Counted from the stretch's first letter, positions 12,301 through 26,500 are shown. The stretch: DNA of 64,000 nucleotides from Oxytricha trifallax (GCA_000711775.1 ARYC01001086.1:1-64000), one strand, 5' to 3'. The notes: generated by a model from the letters alone, not told the origin. Numbers and translations are program-made.

Positions 12301-13120
12301 TAATACAAATATTAATTGAGTGTGCATAAATTTGACATAAAATTATCTTGCAAAATTAAAAATTAGTACACATTCATAAATTGAATTAGAAAAATAATAA
12401 TAGAATGACTTTTGCTTAAGAAATCGAGATAATTTTATTGAATGTATACAGCAACTCATCAATTTTAATACTGTATAGATTGCTCTGTGAGATATTTTAT
12501 TTATTCTTTTGCTTAAACTGCTTTATTATTTTAAATTTATTTTTAAATCAATTAATCTTTTATTTCTTCTTTTTGATAAAATAACTTAATTATTTTTTCA
12601 TTTAAGATATAAAGATATGATTTCCAGGTAAAATTTTATGTTAAAAAATCACTTTTCAGAGAATGAATTGATGATTAGCTGAGAATCTAATTTTCAAGAG
12701 AAAATCTATATGTTTCATTGTTATTTATCTAGTTAAAATTCATCAATTAATTTATAATCAAGCTTCTGAAAAAGTTGTGGGTTTTGATTGATGAAGACCC
12801 TTTCATTTTATATATATATATATATATATATACATATATATATTTACAATATTTAAAACTTTTTAGCAATTACGATAAAATTATTTTTTTTTCATCAAGC
12901 GGGATTAAATTAATTTGTACTATGTTTACTATTTAAAATATAATTATATTATAAAAAATGGGACTGTAAATATGATCAAGACATAAAATATATTGAATAA
13001 ATTCCCTTTTAGGATGACCAAAAGTATAATACATATTTACTATAATATTTAAAATTAAAGATTGTATACTTAATCATAAAATCAATAATTAAAATTAATT
13101 TAATTTCTATTAAATGTTGG
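12301..13120. other. AT-rich spacer with a (TA)n tract
   Basis: No supported gene. It contains a TA dinucleotide tract at about 12810-12842. Confidence 0.5.
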
Positions 13121-13124
13121 GATC

Positions 13125-14270
13125 TAATCGGATTTCACTCAAGCAAGAAATATTGGGTAAATTCAACAATTTCAACATCAGAATTTTGAGCAAGTCAAAT
13201 CTTATAATTTATTATTATAAAAAATATACAGTTTACAGTAAGTTTTTTATTTTTTTATTTAAGAGTAAATTTTATATAAAAATAAAATAAATTTCTAAAA
13301 TTAAATCAAAATCTTGTCATGAAGAATAAAAGTTGGGATAGGCCAGAGAAGGCTATCAAAACAATGAACCAATATAGGACTGTTAATCTATTCATTACTC
13401 AGAGCTCACGACCTCAAATCATCAGTCATCAATAATAAGTATTTTTACTAATTCATAATTTTCAATTAATTTTATATTCAATTTTTATATTTAAAAGAAG
13501 AATACAGATATATATTAAAAACTACTTATATCAAGAGAGGATACTTGAGATTAAAAACAAAAATATCTAAATATATTGTGTATATCTAATAGTTTATTTG
13601 AATATATTTTACTTCAGAAATTGAAAATAACTGCAACAGTTTGAATCCGAGCTTACAATCATAATAAAACGGAAGCATTAAATAATATATAATAATTAAA
13701 TAAATAAATTAATTTATTTAGATTTCATTGATCTTTCAAATAATAATTTGAATTTTTATGTTAGTTACTCATTAATTATTTATTTCATATAGCATGATTA
13801 AGCAATAAAAACTTAGAAAGGCCATTACTAAAAATAACTCTTGCCCACTCAAAGCCAGTATTACGAAAATATATTATATTCATTTTTTTCATAAATTTAT
13901 TTAATAATTTAAATTCTCTGCATTTTATTTAATTAAATTTTAATAATTTAATTTAATTAAAAAATTTCCAAATATTTTCCTTTTTTTAATCTATTTTCTA
14001 AATAAAAATATTAGTAATATTATTTCGATTCTAATCATAATAATTATATATAAATTTATCTTAATTAATACAGACTTACCTCTCAAGTAAGATAGAAAAT
14101 CAAAGTCTGTGAACAGCAGCCCCATACCTAAGGTCCCCAAACAAAGGAAGAGAAAGATCATTTGCAAGAAATGCAAAAAGGCTTTTGCAAAGCCAGAGGC
14201 ACTCGGTGGGCACATTAGCAAAGCACACCCTGCCACCAACACAGTTAATGCCATCCTTAAACTTAATTAT
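13125..14270 (+). CDS. MDS cluster of a C2H2 zinc finger protein
   Basis: The clearest block (about 14080-14265) encodes a basic stretch PKQRKRKIICKKCKKAF followed by AKPEALGGHISKAHP. This is one C2H2 finger (CxxC at about 14150-14162, His in GGH and AH) whose helix reads EALGGH, close to the QALGGH helix best known from plant EPF-type fingers. Upstream blocks with coding character in the same strand and code lie at about 13130-13210 (RISLKQEILGKFNNFNI), 13320-13440 (SWDRPEKAIKTMNQYRTVN), 13620-13690 (NNCNSLNPSLQSQQNGS) and 13800-13875. They probably belong to the same gene, but start, stop and pointers were not determined. Likely a nuclear nucleic-acid-binding protein. Confidence 0.5.
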
Positions 14271-17240
14271 AAATAAAATAAAATATTTATTATAATAAAA
14301 TATGAAAAGTTTCAGTTTACTCATGACTAGAAAATCTAAAGCTTAAAAATTTCTTAATTTTTTTAATAAATTAATAAAATCATGCTAAAATTAATAAATT
14401 TATTTAAAAATGATTTGTGATACTATAATAATAATGACAAATTATATAATTTTTATGCAAAAATAAAATATATATTATGATAAAATATAATTGCAAGAAA
14501 TATTTATATAAATTTTGACTTATTCTATGGATTTTAAATGAGAGAGCAAAAACTATAATAAATAAATTATATTAAATATATATAAATATTTTGTTAGATA
14601 TTTTATATTATACAAAGAGAAGAGGTGGAAGCATACAGAAAAGCTGTGACTATTTACTCAAATAAACCTTAAATATAAAAATGAAAATTCTGGGAATCAT
14701 GTTAAATGAAAATATTTTAATTTATTTAAATTATCATATTATTTTTATAATAAAGACTAAGATTAGAGACTTAGCATATCAAATTAATTGAGGTTAAAAC
14801 CTTTTATTTCTACTAAATCTTTCAAAGAATTGTCCTCTATAAATTACTTTGAAACATAAATAATTAACTTAACCCTTTTCTTAAAATATTTTTTTTACTA
14901 TTAGTTTTAATAAATGAATCAAATTTCAATTTTACTTTCTGATAGTAAGAAAAAAAACAAATGTTAAGAATAAGGATTTAATTAATCTTAACTTAAAAAA
15001 GGTTAATACAGTTTTATATTAAGATATTATTAAATATTCTTATTAGAAAATGAAAAATATTAATTATTAATTAATAGACAAAAGAAAATAGTGAAAAATT
15101 AATATTCATAGTGATAAAATCCCTTAAATTTAACCACTAAAAGAAATTACTTTTGTTTGATCTTAAATTTTTACATTTTCTAATATGATAAATAATTACC
15201 GGTTAAAAAAGTTCTTATTAAACTGAGTAAGTAATCTTAATCTGCTTATTGTTGATATTATGTAATAGATTTTTCTTGAAAATGTATTGAATTCAATATT
15301 AACCATAAAATTATCACATATTCAATTATTTAATGTAAATAGTTGACGGATAAGAATTTCAAAGATTGTCTTTCTTAGTTTAAATAAAGATTTTTTTTAT
15401 AGGAAATAAAATATAATCATCAGTTTCATTTGTAAACTTGATCAGGCTCAAAATGATTTCCCAAATGGAATTATTTTTCATCATAAATTTTTAATAAATC
15501 TTTTTTAAAGAAAAAAAATTATCATAGTTAATACACCTAATAAAATTAAGAATAAATTTAAGAAAATTTAAGGATATTTGAAAAATAATCAAACATTAAA
15601 CAGATGATAGTACTCTTGCTAAAAATTAAATGTTATGTAAAAAGCAAATAAAGTTATTGATAAAAAAAGAATTATATTAAAGATAAAGTAATTAATAATT
15701 TTATATTTAGTAAAAGACTCAAGAAAATGTTTCATTTTACTAGGTAAGTAATAATTATTATAAAACTAATCTTATATAATTAATATTAATTTTTTCATTA
15801 TTAATTTTATTTTTTATAATTATCCAAAAAATCTTTAATATGAATGGATAAAATATTACTAAAGAATAAAAACGAGACTATTTATTGTATTTAATATTAT
15901 TATATATAATTAAAATATTTGTTCATACTTTCTATATTTTGGTTTATCTTTGGGAGAATTTCTCCTTAGAAACGAGTGGTAAACTAAATCAAAAGTCTTC
16001 TCCTCAAGGGAGATGATATCACAATCTATATATAAATATATTAATTTAATTAAAAAAAACATACATTTTCAATATTAAATTTATCATTAACTTTTAAAAA
16101 TATATTAATATCTTGATTTATTTATTACTGAAAGATACAAGATAAACTATTAAAACAACAAAATTCAGAGTGATTGGTCGAGCTGGCCATCAACTCCCTT
16201 AAAAATATATTAATCATAAAGTCACTATAATAACAACCCTATAAGCCATCTTAATCAATATAAGGAAACTTATAAAATTAAACATGATTATATTAATGAT
16301 GATTTTATTTATTTTATTTTAACTGTATTATAATATAAAAATTACAATATAAGTGGAGCAATGAAGAAAATCAGGATACTTTGACTAGAGGTTAAAGGAA
16401 CTTAAAGCTCTGAGTTGCTTCTAATATTAACATAACAACTGAATTATCTCAAATATCTTTATTAAAATAAAGTTGTTTTTTATGTGTACTTATTTTTCAG
16501 AAATTAAGTTGACAAAGTTATTTTATATATTTTTTTAAAAAAAATATAGATTTTAATTTTTCATATTAATTTAAATAAGCTTTCTATAATTAGAAACTTT
16601 GATAAAATAAATTTTCCTTTGAAAAGTTAATCATATATTTATATTATTTACAACTAAATCTATAATATATATTCAATCGAGACATTAAACTTGACTTCAA
16701 TTAAACCCTAAATAAAATTAAGTTAAATTTGGGCCCTTAGCATATAATTTAAGTACCCCTTAAATGAAAATAAGATTATTATATGTGTCTGAATAATATT
16801 TAAAATAAAAATAAGTTAAAAGGGAATTTTATTTATATTCTAAAGCCCTTCATTTATTTTAATTTGTTTATTTATTAAAAAAATCAATTAATATGCTTAA
16901 ATACTTAGATTTTCATTCCTCGTAATTATGAAATTTAGGTTTGGTATAATTAATTTAAAAAATACAACAAAAAAAAGAATAGTACCTTAGAATCGAATGG
17001 TATATATAGACATTCGTTTTTAATTAAGAAAAGATATATAAATGTTGAATCTTAGTAACTGGAAAACTTGTAAAATTTATTCAAAATTCATAAATTATTT
17101 AAACTAAATGATTTAAATTGCTTATAAATGATAAAATATTCTATACAAATAATCAGAAAACTTAATCAGATAAAGGATGCATAATAAAACAATAAGAAGT
17201 ACATTTAATATTTTGATAATTGTTCAGTTTCTGTCAATAA
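14271..17240. other. Long AT-rich stretch with a few possible isolated coding fragments
   Basis: Mostly IES-like or intergenic sequence. Short protein-like fragments occur at about 14618-14660 (+; REEVEAYRKAVTIYSN), 15945-16010 (either strand; the minus reading SLEEKTFDLVYHSFLRR is the more protein-like) and 16155-16200 (+). They may be MDSs of the flanking genes. None is strong enough to call a gene. Confidence 0.4.
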
Positions 17241-17249
17241 CTTTCAAGC

Positions 17250-19020
17250 ATAAATCAAAATTAACTTTAGGGATGTTTAACAGATCAGTCTCATGAATAT
17301 AAGAAATTATTGATCAGGAAATATATAGAAACATTTAGAGGCTCTCAGTGTCTTCTTTATGAGTAAGTTTTCAGATAACTCTAAATGATTATTGATTTTT
17401 AAAGTATAGCATTAATTATGCTGATCTTTATATTTTTTAATATTTCAATAAGGCAGATCGTTTTAGATAATAATAATATTCATTTTTTCAATAATTATTT
17501 CACTCCTATTTATTCTAAAATCGATATTTTACAGAGTATTTAAAACTTTTTATCAACCTGATAAATTAAAATAATTTTCAAGTTTTATAATACCACAGCT
17601 GCAAGAACAGACTCAATTTCCCTAAAATTCCTTAACAAAATACTACCTAGAAAAGTTTTGAAGCAAACTGCTCTTACCATGTGAGAAGACAGCAAGTTTA
17701 ATGTTTACGTTTTATCATTAATTTACATGTTTATTTAAGTTTTATTTAAAGTTTAATAAAATTGAATCATTCTATCTATCTTCCTAATTAATTCCATAAC
17801 TTATCCTCTGTAAAACTTATATTCTTGATATTACTAAGCATAAGAAGGAAAAATATACGTTTGGCTATTATAATGTTATTACAATTGTATTATTTTATTA
17901 TTTTTGAAAAATTAACATTAAGTAGCTTCAAGAATAAACAAAGAAGATGTTTATGAGATAAACGTGTTAGTGAATATGGCTTTGGTTCATGAACGCCAAT
18001 CCCAAATTAATGAAGCGATTTAATGTCTCTAAGATGCACTCTAATTAGACCCGTAAAACTCTAAAATTCAACAAAAGCTGGAGCAGTTAAAAAGCATGAT
18101 TAACTAGTAGAAGCATCAATAAAATAAGTAAAATTTAGAAGATAAATCAATTTCATAACCAAAGCATATTTCAAATGAAATAAAAAAAACTATTAATGTT
18201 AGTAGTATTAGCAAAATATCTTACCTCATTTATTACTTTTGATAATAAAAATTCGATCGAAATGTTCTAATTACAATAAATTATTAAGGCTTTAACAAAC
18301 TTTTTGAGTTAAAGTTATTTCTCTTGGCAATCTAAGGTGTTTTACTTAGCAATCAAATAATTCTTTGTAATTTTTTTCATTTAATTAACTTGAAAAAAAT
18401 TAATATGCCAACAATTTATTTATAAGGGAAAGTTGATTATTTTTTGCAAATGCGAGGTAATAATATTGAGACATATTAATTTTAACCTACTAATTACTAT
18501 AAACTTCATTAATTCAATAAATTTACTAAGTTGGATTATTTTAATTTAATTTTTTCCAATGATTTTGTATATTAACATAATATTAATTAATTGTTAAATT
18601 TAAAAGCAATAAAAAGTAGAGAGTGCTTCTTAGAATAAGACAAAGAGTCATTAATATAATAATGAAGAGAATTAAAAGAAAACTTAACATTAATAACAGA
18701 TTGATAATGACTAATAGTTAATTCCTGAAGATATTAAAGATAATGCTATATTTTAAATTCTAAGGAAAAAAAGTATAACATTTATCCTTTTGATTAAGTG
18801 TATTTCTTATATTGATTAATTAACATTTAATTTTAATTTGTACTTTTTAATACAAAATACAACAAATTTAATATTAGTTTGATAGTATAATATTGGTGAT
18901 TTTTTTATTTTTAAATATGCTATCAACTAGACCACTGGAAATTCTCGACAAGCTCACAATTTTATCGAAAAAGAGGAGATTAAGCGATAAAAAGTAAATT
19001 AAAGCGAGCAGAGAGTCCAC
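17250..19020 (+). CDS. MDS cluster containing a TPR-like segment
   Basis: Four separate blocks read cleanly in the ciliate code: about 17270-17400 (SHEYKKLLIRKYIETFRGSQ), 17945-18190 (NMALVHERQSQINEAIQCLQ, then DALQLDPQNSKIQQKLEQL), 18615-18780 (Q/N-rich) and 18920-19020 (LSTRPLEILDKLTILSKKRR). The second has the small/large residue spacing of a tetratricopeptide repeat, with the characteristic LDP turn. They lie just upstream of, and on the same strand as, the large TPR gene starting at 19143. They could be the 3' part of a separate gene, or displaced blocks of that one. Start, stop and joins are unresolved. Confidence 0.45.
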
Positions 19021-19142
19021 AATAACAAATTGTGTAATTTATTTATAATAAATACTTTTAAATACTAAGAAGTGATTCATTACTCTCAACTTATATATTG
19101 TATATATCATATTTAATAAATAACAACAACCACGCTAAGATA

Positions 19143-20563
19143 ATGCAAGAGAAATAAAGCAATTAAAATGCTGGAGATGAAATCACTGTGTAAATGGATC
19201 AAACTAGCCAACATATCAATCTTGAGAGATAGTCTTAAAATACTTTATTAATGTAAATATATATGCCTCTTTATTTTAAATGTCATTTAACAAATGTGTT
19301 TACTAAAAGCATTAATCATAATATATTTTTGTGATAAAAAACCACATAAAATACAAGCTAGAATTATTAAGATGTTGAGAGATCTTAGACTTAGCAAAGT
19401 AAGTTAAGTACAACTAGACATTAAGGTAAAATGAAATAAAAAATAACTTTTTATATGATAAAAATAACAAAATTAAGGTGTGATAGGAGGTAATAGTAGT
19501 ATGATGAATAACAGTGGCATAATCACAGATAACAAGAGGCCATAATCAGGTGCTCACTTTAATTTATAAATTATGAAAACTAATTCTGATTTCTTTGCTT
19601 TTATTTAGGATAAATGTATAATCCTATTTATTTATTTACATCACAAACTGCAGGCATTACAGTAACTGGATCATACTAAACTGACAGCAGGTCTGGATAC
19701 TTTCCTCCCTAAGAATTTAAACGATATTAATGTAAAAGATGTGCAGCTTCCTGAAAAGCATCTAACTTTATAAGTGGATTAAGACATATAAGAGAGTCAT
19801 TAATAAGTACAATTAAATGATTATTAAGATGAGTTAAAAGACGATTAGCTATTTATAATATATGATAAAGTTTTTCAATATATGTTAAAACACCCCCAAA
19901 ACCCCTTATTAACTTATAAGCTCATCTCTATATTTTATTATAAGAAATAGCTAGAGGATCACAGTCATAAATAGCACTTAATAGACGAGCACGATATCTT
20001 AAACAGCTCACACAGATCCCTGAAATATTCCAGACTTTAATCAGCACAAAGTACCAAACATAAATAAGTAGAATTTGATGAACAAAACTCTCAAAAAAGC
20101 TTAAAACATGCACATTAGAACAGTGATTAGGAGGCTCATAATTAAGATATTATAACACCTGATAAACAGAATTTTAAAGAACATGTTAATGATCAATCGA
20201 TGGCTTATCATGATTAAGAACAGATCAACTAAGATGAGTAAAAAAAGTTGATCATTAAAATTATGTGCATTAAATTAGTTCTATTTACTATGATTTTTTG
20301 AATGTAAATTTTCCATAAATAGTTATAGAATTAGTATATAAAGAAGAGCTATATTTTTTTAATGAGATAGACATTGGAAACTTCGTATTATGGCCTAAGT
20401 AGCAATGTTTAGACGTTTTAGAATAATATAAATAAAATCCACAGCTCACTGGTTATGATAATTTTATCAAAGCTCACTTCAGATTGGGAATCATCGCTAT
20501 TTTATGTATATCTTAAAGATTTTACACTTATATCAATACAATAAATTGCTATATTAAATCACA

Positions 20564-20594
<31 letters not shown>

Positions 20595-23500
20595 TTCAGA
20601 GAAACAATTAGATAGAGCTCTGGAATACCTGAAGAAAGTGGATGATTAAAATGAATTTAGAGTGATGGATGTGCATCTATGGATGAAGATAGGCGAGACG
20701 CTTTATAAAATGGATAGAAATCAGGAGGCTTTGGAATATTGTTACTTTTATTACAATTTTTTAAATAACCCTTTTATAGGGGAGAGGGTAATTAATTAAC
20801 AAATTATCAAAAATTATACAAATATTACTAAGTTAAATAAATATGTCAACATTTTATAATAAAAAAAGAATATTTCAGAAAAGCCTCAGATTTTATTAAA
20901 CCAGAAGAAGACTATTTAATCAGCATGTTCATTGCGAAATGCCTGGACAAACTGAAATTATATGCAAGGTCAATTGAAGAATATTAAAAGGCACTGCAAC
21001 TATATTAAGAATAGTAAGATGAGCCACTTGAGAATATAGGTTTATATTTACTTATTATATGTTTCGCAATTAAAAATAAACTATTTTGTTACATCAACCG
21101 AATATATTTCCAATTTAAGGTCTCCCTTTTATAATGATTCTAGATAATTATGAATGAATTTGAGAACTCATTGCTTGGAAACATACATTTCAGGTTGGGT
21201 TGGGCAATCATAAGAAACAACAATAGTCTTAGCAGTGATAAAAATAAGAATGATCAGAGTAACCCTAATATTATAGAAAATTCAATAGATATGGGAATAG
21301 AGCATTTAAGAACAGCAAATGAACTGATTCTTAACAATGCTGACATTATGCAAATATTATTTATAAATTTGAGGTAATTATAGCAAAAATATATCAATAT
21401 AATATAATACAATTATGCACAAATTGGCAGGAGTATTCAAAACCCCAAAACCCCTTAATGAGGTTTATAAGTGCTTTGATGTGTAGGGAATTTGTTAGGG
21501 GTTGGGGTTATTAATTAAATGCGAGACTAAAATTACAAGCTTTTGGGGTCTATTTATGATGAAGAGTATATAGATTTAGTGTTTAAACTGCGTTATGGAT
21601 GTGATATGTATAGTGAATAACTCAAACCAGTACTGAACTATAAGTCTATTGCACTGCTCTTAAAGCGTAGTCCCTCAACTGTTCGTTCTCACTGCTTGAA
21701 AGCTGTGTAATTAAAGCAATAATAGCTGAATTCTTAGCCTAAGAGGAAGTCTAAGTTTCTATAGAAGCATATTGACTATCTTATTAATGAAAAAACTTTG
21801 AAGTATTGGGCTCACTTCTCTCTCGACTAACGAGCTATTATGTTTCATCGCCAGTTCCCTGAGTTGAAGATCTCTGCATAGTCTGTTGCAAACATTTATA
21901 AACGAAATGGTATATCTTACAAAGGTGTTAATCGTATCAAGAGAGTGATTGATTTCACTCTGCCATTTTACAACAATAACTTAAATTATATTTTAAATTA
22001 AATGCAGAGAGCCTAATACAGCAATATTAAGTTTATTCATGCTGACGAGGCTGTGTTTACCTTCAACACTTTCATCTAGAAGTCTTGGTATAAGAGGCAT
22101 AGCAACATAGAAGTATATGACTAAAAAGTCAAGGTATAAACAATGGCAATTCTTGGAGGTATTAGCGAGGATGCTGGTTTAGAAACTTATGTTATTCATC
22201 CTCGCTCTATTAAGACAGAGCAGTATATTAAGTTCTTAGAGCAGCTGAGAGAGAAGTACCCTGAATAAGAGATTATACTATTCGTTGATAATCTTTCTGT
22301 TAATAAGACTAAAGATACAAGGAAGAGCTATGAATAACTTAGAATAACGCCAGTGTTCAACGTACCTTACAGTCCATAGTTTAATTGAATTGAGTTCTGC
22401 TGGGGAATATTAAAAGGTCATTTCAAGAAACTGCTGCTATACCACTTGATGCATGACCTACCTATCGATACAGTAGACTTTATTAAAAGCTCAGCGATGA
22501 GAGTAGATAATTAATTGGTTTAAAAGTGTGCTAAAGAAGGGAGAGTGAATGTATATAAATAAGTTTTATAGTTAAGTTAATGAATATATAAGTCACATTT
22601 AAAATTCTTTAGTGAGAGCTGGCTTCTCTTTCTTTTCTTCTACTTCTTGCTTCCCTCCTCCTAAGTTTCTTCTCTTGCTGCCAGCTCCTGCATCTATGTT
22701 CATTGACTCTGGAGGCTAAATATTTGAATAAAGTCTCTTGCTAACTTCATACTTTGTCTGCGACTTTCGCTCTCTGTGAAGCTTGCTCTATTCCTTCATC
22801 AAGAAGATGCCAGTACCAGATTTTTCTAAAGAGTTAAACTACAAATCTTACTTGAAATATATGGGTGCTTCTGCAACTCTTATAGCCAGGTCTCACTTAT
22901 CTTGATCCCCTGTTTATCCTTATCTTCTGAAGAGATGCTGTACCTTTTCTTATGAGATACTTGAATAATTTCTTTCAAGTAATCGCCTTTAATTGTTGCA
23001 AGTATGCCAAAGAAATAGTTTCTTTCAGGTAGTTTATTTGACAACTGCTTCTTAGTAGGCAGGTACTGCGAAACCTCTGGGTCATTCATAGCATCATCGT
23101 ATAAGTTAGTCACTGAGATTTCTGGATAGTTTGGAATCTCTGCAAACTTTACATCTTAAGTTTTCAATGCTTTCTTCTCTTCGCAGAGTATCGCTCTTAG
23201 AAATGATATTTTAGTACCTTCCATCGTTGGTAAGAACAAACCAACTACATAATAAAGATTAGCAACTATGAGTTTATTACCTTGCTGCACCAGGTAGCGA
23301 TGCAAATCCTCCTTGCTTCTAAATCTTTGAATCAATTCTTGTGCTTGCACTCTTTTCATTGCATCATTCATTGAATCCATCTTGTTTACAGATCTAAGAA
23401 ATGATATTCAAATTTAAGTTTATTGATTTCAATTATATACCTCTGAAAACTTACTATTAAATATGGGCATCCTATAGAAGGTCAACCTCTAAAAAGGATA

Positions 23501-26500
23501 TGGAAAAGGTTGTGAGAACTGGTTTCAAACTTGAGAGATTGATATCAATTTCTACTGTTATACTTCCATATTTTTAAATTTAAATCGGTACGTACTTAAT
23601 TAGGAGCAGCTCCTAAAATGCTAGTACTTAATTAAGAGCATTAATTAAAGCTAGTACTTAAATAGGACCACCCTAATTTTAATAATAAATTAAAAAAATA
23701 CCTCCTAAAGCAGTACGTACATAAATAGGAGCACCTCCTAAATCGGTACGGACTATAATCAACTTATTATTGAAAGTAAAAATGGTTACTTCATCACCCA
23801 AATTTAGAGCTGGATCGTATCTTAACACTCATAATGCTTCTATAATACTCAAAAAACTTCCCTTGAAACTTGTAGGCTTGCAAAGCTCTCATACAAGCTC
23901 TCAGTTATAGAGGCAGTTTTATAATTTTAAATTCAAATTTAAATATGAGCGCTAACATTTTAAGAAAAACAACAGCACTTCAATTAAACTAAACGAGACT
24001 TACCTTTGGCAGCAATAAAAAGTGTGATAGCTGCGAGATGGACTCTCATAAAGAACTACCAGAGCTATCACTTGAGGTCTCTGTTATTAAAATAGAAATT
24101 AATAATAGAAAATAAATGGCAAACAAGTGTGTGGGAGACAGAGAGGAGGAGAAAGTTAGTAATGAAATTTCAATGTAAGCAGAGGAAGTTGAAGTATTTT
24201 TTGTGAGAAGTGTGAAAGAGACTTTACTCATAAATCTAGCTGGTACAGGCATATGAAGGTCCATAAGGAAGCTAAGCCTACTGTATACTTAAAAGCATGA
24301 CAAACTTGATGGAAAGTATGATTGCTTTGAGTGCCATAAACAGTACTCTCACACAAGAGACTTAAAGAAGCATCTATTAAAAGCCCACAAGAAAGAAATA
24401 GAAGTTGAAGATTAAGACACTCAACTGAAGTTGCTCAACAAAAGAAAAGCAAGGGAGCCTCTAAAAGTTGCTGAGCATTAACAAGCAAGCGAATCAGAGT
24501 ATGTGAGGATTGCACGCAACCTATTAGCATCAGAGGTCACGAAAATCATGATTAAAATATAATACAAGAAAATTCCAGTACTTGCATAGATTGATTTAGA
24601 TACTTCTCTCTAAAGCTACCTAATTCTAGAAGACTCCTATGACAAGAAAGTTATTAAGGATCATCAGTATGCTTAAAGGTATATCCTTTCAACTATCTCC
24701 ATAGTGATGATAAATATTAAATGGAGTTTACTAATGAATATTAAGTACTCACTCAGTCTAAGTTTAAAGAGTGTAAATACTTAATAAAGCTAGATGCTGT
24801 TCTCCTCTCCAAAGATCATGTAGCTTTCAGACTACCACTCTTTGAAATGACACTCAGAGATTTCATAACTCATCAAAGAAATCATAGATAGCTTGCATTT
24901 ATATCAACCTAAGCTATACAAGTTATCAAAGAGCTTCATAAGTTAGGCTTTGTTCACAGAGATCTCAAGCCTGAGAATATAATGTTGAACTTTTCACCAG
25001 TAACAGTAACAATTATTGATTTCAACAGAGCCTTAAGAGTGGAAGTATCAAGGCTTGGAAGTGTAATGGGAACTCCAGGCTATTATCCAGAAAGAGAAGA
25101 CTGGAGAGATGGAGACTTATAGTGGGATGTGTGGGCTTTAGCAGCAATAATAATAGAGTGTGATATGCCTCGCAACGACTACAACTCTACAAGGTGCGAG
25201 AAGGATGCAAGGCAAAGAATAAAGCAATTTATTGACAAAACACTAGTGTCTCAATCAATGAAGCAAATGGCAGAGTCAATAATAATAAAACCAAACTCAA
25301 GATCAGAAATATCAATAGAGTAGATAGAGTTGTGATTAAGTAAGATAAACTTCAGACCTCTCCCACATGAACTAAAAGTGCATTTTGAGTGATTAAATTA
25401 AATAAATTTACTATAAATTTCACATTAAAACCTATTAATAACCCCAACCTCTAACATATTCCCTACAAATCAAAGCACTTATAAACCTTATTAAGGGGTT
25501 TTGGGGTTTTGATTGTTCAAAGAAAAGGATGAGAGTGAGGAGTCATTGTAAATAATGGAAAAAGTGCTGAAAATTATTCCTTCCAATCCTGAGGTGCATT
25601 TGCTTATGGGAAAAATTTATGATAAGAAGAATAATCATCTCAAAGCTATAATTAATTTAATTTATTCTTAAATCTATAATAAATATTTCAGAAATATTAA
25701 ATAGAATAAAATGTGACGCTAATATGAACATATTAAGCTATTTTTTGATAGATTTAATATATTATTATATTGAATCAATCAGTTAGGCGATAAAACAGTT
25801 TGCCACATAGAATCCAAACTAGCCCCCGAAGTCTAATTTATTCTTTTTGCTGGCTTAGTCACTTGAAAAGCAGAAAGACTACAAGAAATGTATTTTAAAC
25901 TATAAGAAGTGCCTGACTCTTGATAATAAGCATTTTGGTTCTTGTATCCATTTGGCTTTATATTATTTTTAAACAATATATACTCAAAAGAGTTGTAAAT
26001 TATTAATCCAGATTTAATATACAGAATTTTACTATATATTAGGCTAACTTGTTAGCAAACATAGGCGAGGGATAGAGAGCAGCCAAATATTTCAAGCATG
26101 CAATTAGAATAGATAACGATAGTGTAAATGCTAGATTTGGCTTAGCAAAAACGCTTCAGTAGTAACTAATATTTCTTGATAATTTATTCTAGAAATTTAT
26201 TAATGAGATTTACTGACATAAATAGTTCTCCGAGAATAAAGATGCGCCCATAGAGCACTTTGAGATGGTTTTACAGAAAGATACAAGTCATTTCAAAGCA
26301 GCCACTCAATTGGGCATTTTATACCTAGATCGCGAGGAATACGAGAAAAGCGCAGAGTACCTCAAGAAAGCATTAACTGTAAACAAGTTTATATTTTGTT
26401 CTTAGTTAACTTTAAATTTGATAGAATTATAACAAATACTACCCACTTGCACTGGTTTCAATGGGAAATTTACTGTTTGAGACAGGTCATGCAGATGAAG

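Larger units (their letters stand above)
21438..25511 (+). mobile_element. Telomere-bearing element (TBE), copy 3, complete (4074 bp)
   Basis: Starts CAAAACCCCAAAACCCC at 21438 and ends GGGGTTTTGGGGTTTTG at 25511, with ATT duplicated on both sides (21435-21437 and 25512-25514). It has the same three-gene layout as copy 2, and terminal repeats of about 75-80 bp at each end. It lies between coding blocks of the TPR gene, so it must be removed for that gene to be expressed. The transposase has a nonsense codon and the 57-kDa ORF has several frameshifts; only the 22-kDa ORF is open. Confidence 0.96.

Noticed and set aside
19885..19915. CCCCCAAAACCCC followed by TTATTAACTTATAAG, looking like a TBE end
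   Set aside because: The stretch lies in a long open frame (MLKHPQNPLLTYKLISIFY) continuous with coding on both sides, so the telomere-like string is coding sequence of the TPR gene.
20790..20880. GT..AG intron in the TPR gene (GGTAATT...TTTCAG)
   Set aside because: Splicing at GT leaves the wrong frame. Removal with an AG pointer is in frame, so an IES is preferred, though with low certainty.
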